From: Alphaproteobacteria bacterium
GTDB taxonomy: Bacteria > Pseudomonadota > Alphaproteobacteria > Caulobacterales > Hyphomonadaceae
DNA: 64,000 nucleotides
NCBI GenBank assembly: GCA_018827375.1
Contig: JAHJYW010000048.1
Span: 1 to 64,000, forward strand
Direction: 5' to 3'
Under the pieces are notes generated by a model, which was not told the DNA's origin, did no database searches, and saw nothing but the letters and a program-made list of their open reading frames with translations. A program made the translations under genes and the position numbers. Of this stretch, positions 60,192 to 64,000 are shown in pieces (the stretch's first letter is position 1; each line of letters opens with the position of its first letter).

Positions 60192-61993
60192 CCTTCGTTT
60201 TGTGAATTCCGGGCACGGGAGAGGAGGGCGCCGCAGGGGGCGTCTTCGCCGCCGCCGGTTTCGATGAAGGGGAGGGCAGCGAGCGGTCCGGCGACCTGAG
60301 CGAGGACAACGGCGAGGCCAACCTGCAGGACCGCTTTGCCATTCAGCGGATTGACGCTCGGATTGCGCAGCGTGCCGCCGAGCGAGATATTGCCGACCAG
60401 CGTGCCCCATGAGGCGTCCTTGGCGTCAGAGCGGATCTTGATGTCGAGTTCTTCCGTGCCGAGATCGATATTGCCTTTCATGACAATGAGACTGTCTTCC
60501 GTGTCGAGCACGGCCGGGTTGAGTGTGCCCATGCCCTTGTTGATGTCCATCACCACGGCGAGGCAGCGGGCTGGCGTGAAGACCGGGTCGGCCCTGTCTT
60601 CTGCGGCGAGGAGAACGAGTGCTTCGCCAATGTCCAGCCCGAGCGCCTCGCTGCCGAGGGCAAGCACCTGCGTATCCGTCGACCAGAAGGAGAGGCTGCC
60701 ATTGGCCCTGCCGACGGCGTCACGCAGCCGGTTGCCGGACATGTCGGCCTTGAACTGACCGTCGACATTACCGCGCGCGATCTTGTCGAGCGAGAGGCTT
60801 GAGAGGGCGACATTGTCGAGGTTGCCGAGGACATTGGTCTGGGCAGGCTGCTGCGTGCCGTCGATCGTGGCATAGGCGGTGATTGTGCCCTCATCGAAGG
60901 CGAAGCGGGCGAGCTCGGCCTTCACGACGCGGCCTGTGATGTCGAAGTCGAGTTCAGCGCCGGTGAGATCGAGCGTGGAATTGATCACTGTGTCGGCGAC
61001 ATAATGGACCTTGCCGTTAACGGCATCGAGGCGGGCAAAGTCGATCTCGATATTGGGGATGAGGCGGTTGCCGCGCTGGTAGGCCTGTTTGGCGCGGCGC
61101 TGGGCCTTGCCGACTGTCTCGCCATTGCCGGTGCCGAAGGGCAGGGCGAAGATGACACCAAGATCATCGAAGTCGAGTTGGTTGGAGCGGATGTCGGCGG
61201 TGATGTAGGGTGTCTCCTGATCAAGGTCGACAAGGATCGAACCGGAGAGATCGCTGTCGCCGACGGTGCCGGCAATATCGTTGAGGTCATAGGCGCCGGG
61301 CTCGATGGAAAGCTGGGCGGTGAGATTGTAGGGCGGCGTATCCGGCGCAGCGAGGCCCACAAGGCGGGCGAGGTCTGCCATGTTGTCGCCCTTGATGCGG
61401 ACGCGGCCGCCGAGCGTGTCGTTCTTTGAAGCCTTGGCGGTGCCTTCGAAGCGGACTTCGGACTCCGCGCCGGTGGCGTGGAGAGTTACGTTGCCACTCT
61501 GGACCGAGCCCTTTGCAGAAACGAGTTTCAGCGTGCGCTCAGGCTTGTCCAGATTGAAGGCGAGATCGATATTGGCGATGTCGATCTGGTCGACCCATTT
61601 GCGTAGGTCGGGCCGGGCCGAATTCTCGTCGTCGCCTGATCCGACGAGACTGATGCGGCCATCGCGTGCGGAGACTTCCGAGAGCCATGGGACGCCCGGC
61701 AGGAAGCCGAGCAGGTTGGCCGTGAGGGCGCCGTTTTCGACTTCGGCCAAGTCTGGCACGTCGGCGCCTGAGACGGCGAGTGTGCCGAGGGCGGGAAAGC
61801 GCAGGTGCGCCGAGGCGACCTTGGCGCCGTCCGGCCCCCAGGCATTGAGGGCCCGGTTGACCATGGGCGTGGCAAAGCGGGGCTGCGTCATGGCCAGCAG
61901 GAAGGCGAGGACGAGCACGGCCAGCGCGAGGAGCGCGGCGCAGACATAGAACGCGGTCCGCTCGAGCGAACTGAGGCCGGAAGGGGATTTCAT
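60188..61993 (-). CDS. AsmA-family-like envelope protein
   Basis: This 601-residue protein has one N-terminal membrane anchor (about residues 12-35). It then has a long beta-rich periplasmic region of the AsmA/TamB type, with repeated strands such as KGSVQSGNVTLHATG, GTVGDSDLSGSILVDL and KGNIDLGTEELDIKI. Near the end are the motifs NISLGGTLRNPSVNPL and KAVLQVGLAVVLA common in AsmA C-terminal domains. Relatives carry lipids between inner and outer membranes. It is convergent with MPE and divergent from the S24 regulator. Confidence 0.85.
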   Translation of the reverse strand: MKSPSGLSSLERTAFYVCAALLALAVLVLAFLLAMTQPRFATPMVNRALNAWGPDGAKVASAHLRFPALGTLAVSGADVPDLAEVENGALTANLLGFLPGVPWLSEVSARDGRISLVGSGDDENSARPDLRKWVDQIDIANIDLAFNLDKPERTLKLVSAKGSVQSGNVTLHATGAESEVRFEGTAKASKNDTLGGRVRIKGDNMADLARLVGLAAPDTPPYNLTAQLSIEPGAYDLNDIAGTVGDSDLSGSILVDLDQETPYITADIRSNQLDFDDLGVIFALPFGTGNGETVGKAQRRAKQAYQRGNRLIPNIEIDFARLDAVNGKVHYVADTVINSTLDLTGAELDFDITGRVVKAELARFAFDEGTITAYATIDGTQQPAQTNVLGNLDNVALSSLSLDKIARGNVDGQFKADMSGNRLRDAVGRANGSLSFWSTDTQVLALGSEALGLDIGEALVLLAAEDRADPVFTPARCLAVVMDINKGMGTLNPAVLDTEDSLIVMKGNIDLGTEELDIKIRSDAKDASWGTLVGNISLGGTLRNPSVNPLNGKAVLQVGLAVVLAQVAGPLAALPFIETGGGEDAPCGALLSRARNSQNEG

Positions 61994-62043
61994 TTTTCCG
62001 TAACGTGCCGGAACGGCTTTGGTTCATTGCAGGCGCGGCGGGC

Positions 62044-62075
62044 TTGACGATAGGATCATATACCCATTATATAAT
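62044..62075 (+). promoter_or_regulatory. Promoter/operator region of the S24-type regulator
   Basis: A perfect -10 hexamer TATAAT (62070-62075) and TTGACG (62044-62049) are present, but 20 bp apart, longer than usual. Overlapping them is a 5-bp inverted repeat ATATA (62058-62062) and TATAT (62068-62072), a possible operator for the regulator itself. The region is strikingly AT-rich for this genome. Confidence 0.35.
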
Positions 62076-62102
62076 ACGCAGGACAGAACAGGGCAATTTG
62101 CC

Positions 62103-62720
62103 ATGCAGCACCGGGATATCTGGCGGGGAATCGACCAGCTGGCCGCGCATCACGGCCTGTCGGCCTCGGGCCTTGCAAAGCGCGCCGGGCTCGACCCGAC
62201 AGCGTTCAACCCGTCAAAACGCGAGGGTGCCGATGGCCGCCCGCGCTGGCCCTCGACCGAGAGCCTGGCCCGTGTGCTGGACGCTGTCGGCAGCGGGTTA
62301 GATGATTTCGCCGCCATGGTGGAAGGGCGACGCGGGGGCCTCGCGCCGCTGATCGGCTTTGCGCAGGCGGGGCGGGACGGCTTTTTCGATGATGGTGGTT
62401 TTCCGGTCGGCGCGGGCTGGGAAGAGGTGCGGTTCCCGGGGCTGGGTGACGAGGCCGTCTATGCGCTGCAGATCAGCGGCGATTCCATGGAGCCGGCCTA
62501 TCGCGCGGGTGACCGGATCATTGTTGCGCCGGGCGCGGAGGTGAAGCCGGGCGACAGGGTCGTGGCGAAGACAACGGCCGGCGAAGTGATGGCCAAGGTG
62601 CTGGAGCGGCGCAATACGCGCGTCGTGGACCTCGCCTCGCTGAACCCGGATTATCCGGTGCGCAGCTTCAAGCCGAACGAGATCGCCTGGATCGCGCGGA
62701 TATTGTGGGCGAGCCAGTGA
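62103..62720 (+). CDS. HTH regulator with S24 (LexA-like) peptidase domain
   Basis: This 205-residue protein joins an N-terminal helix-turn-helix (about residues 5-70, HHGLSASGLAKRAGLD) to a LexA/CI-type autopeptidase domain. The catalytic dyad is Ser128 in SGDSMEP and Lys165 in EVMAKVLE, 37 residues apart as in LexA. A candidate Ala-Gly cleavage site lies at residues 89-90 (FAQAGRDG). It may therefore repress genes and cleave itself on a signal. The DUF3147 gene follows directly, with a GTGA overlap possible. Its own promoter is AT-rich. Confidence 0.88.
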   Translation: MQHRDIWRGIDQLAAHHGLSASGLAKRAGLDPTAFNPSKREGADGRPRWPSTESLARVLDAVGSGLDDFAAMVEGRRGGLAPLIGFAQAGRDGFFDDGGFPVGAGWEEVRFPGLGDEAVYALQISGDSMEPAYRAGDRIIVAPGAEVKPGDRVVAKTTAGEVMAKVLERRNTRVVDLASLNPDYPVRSFKPNEIAWIARILWASQ

Positions 62721-62728
62721 GCGCGTTC

Positions 62729-63076
62729 ATGTATCTTGTCATCAAGGCGCTCGTGTCGGGCATTATTGTTGCGGCGGTGTCTGAGATTGCCAAGCGCAAT
62801 CCGGGGTTCGGGGCGCTGGTGGCGTCGCTGCCGCTGGTCTCGGTTCTGGGGATGATATGGCTTTGGCGTGACAAGCCGGATGTCGCGAATATGGCTGACC
62901 ATGCCAGCGCCACGTTCTGGTATGTGCTACCCTCGCTGCCGATGTTCCTGCTGATCCCGGCGCTGTTGCGCCACGGATGGGGATTCTGGCCGTCCCTCAT
63001 TGCAGGCTGTATGCTGACGATTGGCCTCTACCTGCTTATGACCTGGATTGGGCCGAAATTCGGGCTGCGGCTCTAG
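62729..63076 (+). CDS. DUF3147 family membrane protein
   Basis: This 115-residue protein has four hydrophobic segments, starting MYLVIKALVSGIIVAAVSEI. ALVASLPLVSVLGMIWLWRD and ATFWYVLPSLPMFLLIPALL are the conserved parts of DUF3147. The function is unknown. The ATG at 62729 matches the usual family start; a GTG at 62717 overlapping the regulator's stop codon is an alternative that would add four residues. It is co-directional with the S24 regulator and probably in one transcript. Confidence 0.8.
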   Translation: MYLVIKALVSGIIVAAVSEIAKRNPGFGALVASLPLVSVLGMIWLWRDKPDVANMADHASATFWYVLPSLPMFLLIPALLRHGWGFWPSLIAGCMLTIGLYLLMTWIGPKFGLRL

Positions 63077-63079
63077 CCT

Positions 63080-63547
63080 CTACCAGTAGGTCTCCATTAT
63101 CTCTGTTGACCAGCCGGGCTCGCGCAGGGCGCCCCTCGGCTGGAAGCCGGACATGACGGGTTTGATATCGAGGACGGGGGTGCCGTCGATGGCGTCAAGG
63201 CCCTTGAGGTGGATAACTGTTCCGTCGACGGAGATAATTTCGCAGATCGTGGCACCGAGGCGGTTGGGGCGGTTCTTACCGCGCTGGGCGAAGATGCCGA
63301 TTTTCGGCCAGTCCGTATTGCCGCGCGGATGGCGCGCGCCGGTGACGATTTTCGCGTCCGGTACCTGATCGAACAGGAAGATCACTTCGGCATGAGAGAA
63401 GGTCTCGAGGCCCATCAGGGCTTCTGCATTGAAGACGGCGGTGTCGAGCTCGATCCGGGCGGGAACGCTGTCCCAATCATCATCGATTGCTTCAGCCCGG
63501 TCACAGCGGACATGACCGACGGGACGCATGAGAAAAGGGTCTGACAT
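63080..63547 (-). CDS. TsaA/TrmO-domain tRNA methyltransferase-like protein
   Basis: This 155-residue protein is nearly all TsaA (TrmO) domain. FSHAEVIFLFDQVP and the signature IGIFAQRGKNRPNRLGATIC are present, as is LKGLDAIDGTPVLDIKPVM. TrmO enzymes use S-adenosylmethionine to N6-methylate t6A37 in tRNAs that read ANN codons such as tRNA-Thr. This protein is shorter than E. coli TrmO (about 235 residues) and lacks its C-terminal domain. The start at 63547 fits the domain; the frame is open to 63655. It is divergent from a LysR gene. Confidence 0.82.
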   Translation of the reverse strand: MSDPFLMRPVGHVRCDRAEAIDDDWDSVPARIELDTAVFNAEALMGLETFSHAEVIFLFDQVPDAKIVTGARHPRGNTDWPKIGIFAQRGKNRPNRLGATICEIISVDGTVIHLKGLDAIDGTPVLDIKPVMSGFQPRGALREPGWSTEIMETYW

Positions 63548-63664
63548 GCCGGGAACTCCTGTCTGAAGCCGTGAAAATACACATTCAGGGGGAAATAGCG
63601 AATTCGCACATGCGGCGCATTCTCTGCTTGCCCTAAAGTCAAACTGGCGCCACAAACCGACCCC

Positions 63665-64000
63665 ATGGATTGGGGTAAGCTCAGATCATTTCACGCGGCG
63701 GCCGAAGCGGGCAGCCTGACATCAGCGGGCGAACGGCTCGGGATATCGCAGTCGGCTGTCTCGCGACAGATCGCGGCCCTGGAAGAAGCGCTGGGCGTCT
63801 CGCTGTTCCAGCGGCATGCGCGCGGGCTGGTAATGACGGATTCAGGCCATACGCTGTATCGCTCGACGATGGAGATGGCGGCGGCTGCGACCTCGGCCAA
63901 TGCGGCGCTGAAGGACCAGCAGGATACGCCACAAGGCGAGCTGATCGTGTCGGCGCCGGTGGCGTTCGGGTCGACCTGGCTGGTGCCAAGGCTGGGCGGG
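63665..64000 (+). CDS. LysR family transcriptional regulator, N-terminal part
   Basis: The window ends inside this gene, and 112 residues are visible. The first 60 form a LysR winged helix: LRSFHAAAEAGSLTSAGERL, then LGISQSAVSRQIAALEEALG and LFQRHARGLVMTDSG. A helical linker and the start of the effector domain (GELIVSAPVAFGSTWLVPRL) follow. The ATG at 63665 matches the family's usual start. The divergent TsaA-like gene begins 117 bp away, so LysR may regulate that gene or itself from the shared region. Confidence 0.9.
   Translation, partial: MDWGKLRSFHAAAEAGSLTSAGERLGISQSAVSRQIAALEEALGVSLFQRHARGLVMTDSGHTLYRSTMEMAAAATSANAALKDQQDTPQGELIVSAPVAFGSTWLVPRLGG

Overview
The window reads as a stretch of high-GC alphaproteobacterial chromosome, most like the Caulobacterales/Hyphomonadaceae. 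That assignment is inferred from gene content: an Oar-like TonB-dependent receptor, an HU protein with a long Ala/Lys/Pro tail, many small lipoproteins, DUF3008, DUF6265 and DUF3147 proteins, and high G/C at third codon positions throughout. No rRNA, tRNA, insertion sequence, phage, CRISPR array or integrase was seen. Genes are packed tightly on both strands with many 4-bp stop/start overlaps. No gene-free stretch exceeds 300 bases; the longest are 11874-12137, 19722-19983 and 29527-29800.

Left part, 1-12 kb: the start of an HI0933-type flavoprotein, a PfpI/DJ-1 protein, a DUF454 membrane protein with an SDR, then the envelope pair alpha-2-macroglobulin lipoprotein plus penicillin-binding protein 1C, a periplasmic MsrA, and a GT39-type membrane glycosyltransferase. 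12-22.5 kb: a large TonB-dependent receptor preceded by a good PHO-box-like repeat; agmatine deiminase and N-carbamoylputrescine amidase; glutamate racemase; ornithine decarboxylase (so two putrescine routes within 4.5 kb); an orphan PstS lipoprotein; a GT4 glycosyltransferase. 22.6-43 kb: bifunctional PutA, assorted lipoproteins, a serine hydrolase, paired PaaI thioesterases, a flavin monooxygenase, an M23 peptidase, a TetR regulator, an esterase/quinone reductase pair, MliC-like and YbaY-META lipoproteins, a 2,4-dienoyl-CoA reductase-like SDR, two MscS channels on either side of an arsenite methyltransferase, and a TspO-related protein.

Right part, 43.4-64 kb: the HU protein, then the four members of the ATP-ligase-associated DNA repair module: ligase (LIG, 43989-45620), metallo-beta-lactamase exonuclease (EXO, 47603-48631), Lhr-type DEXH helicase (LHR, 54646-57135) and metallophosphoesterase (MPE/PdeM, 59472-60191). 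In many bacteria these four sit together. Here they keep the order LIG-EXO-LHR-MPE but are spread over 16 kb, on both strands, with other genes between them: a GST, a trypsin-like lipoprotein, an Hsp70-like protein, two paralogous lipoproteins, a serine hydrolase, an acyltransferase and a sterol desaturase-like enzyme. The window ends with an AsmA-like protein, a LexA-like S24 regulator with DUF3147, a TsaA/TrmO-like tRNA methyltransferase and the start of a LysR regulator.

The strongest leads are the dispersed repair module with its interleaved genes, the tandem unknown lipoproteins beside a serine hydrolase, and the possible phosphate control of the TonB receptor. I found no clear evidence of a wholly new system. 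Family assignments come from motif recognition by eye, not from database searches.
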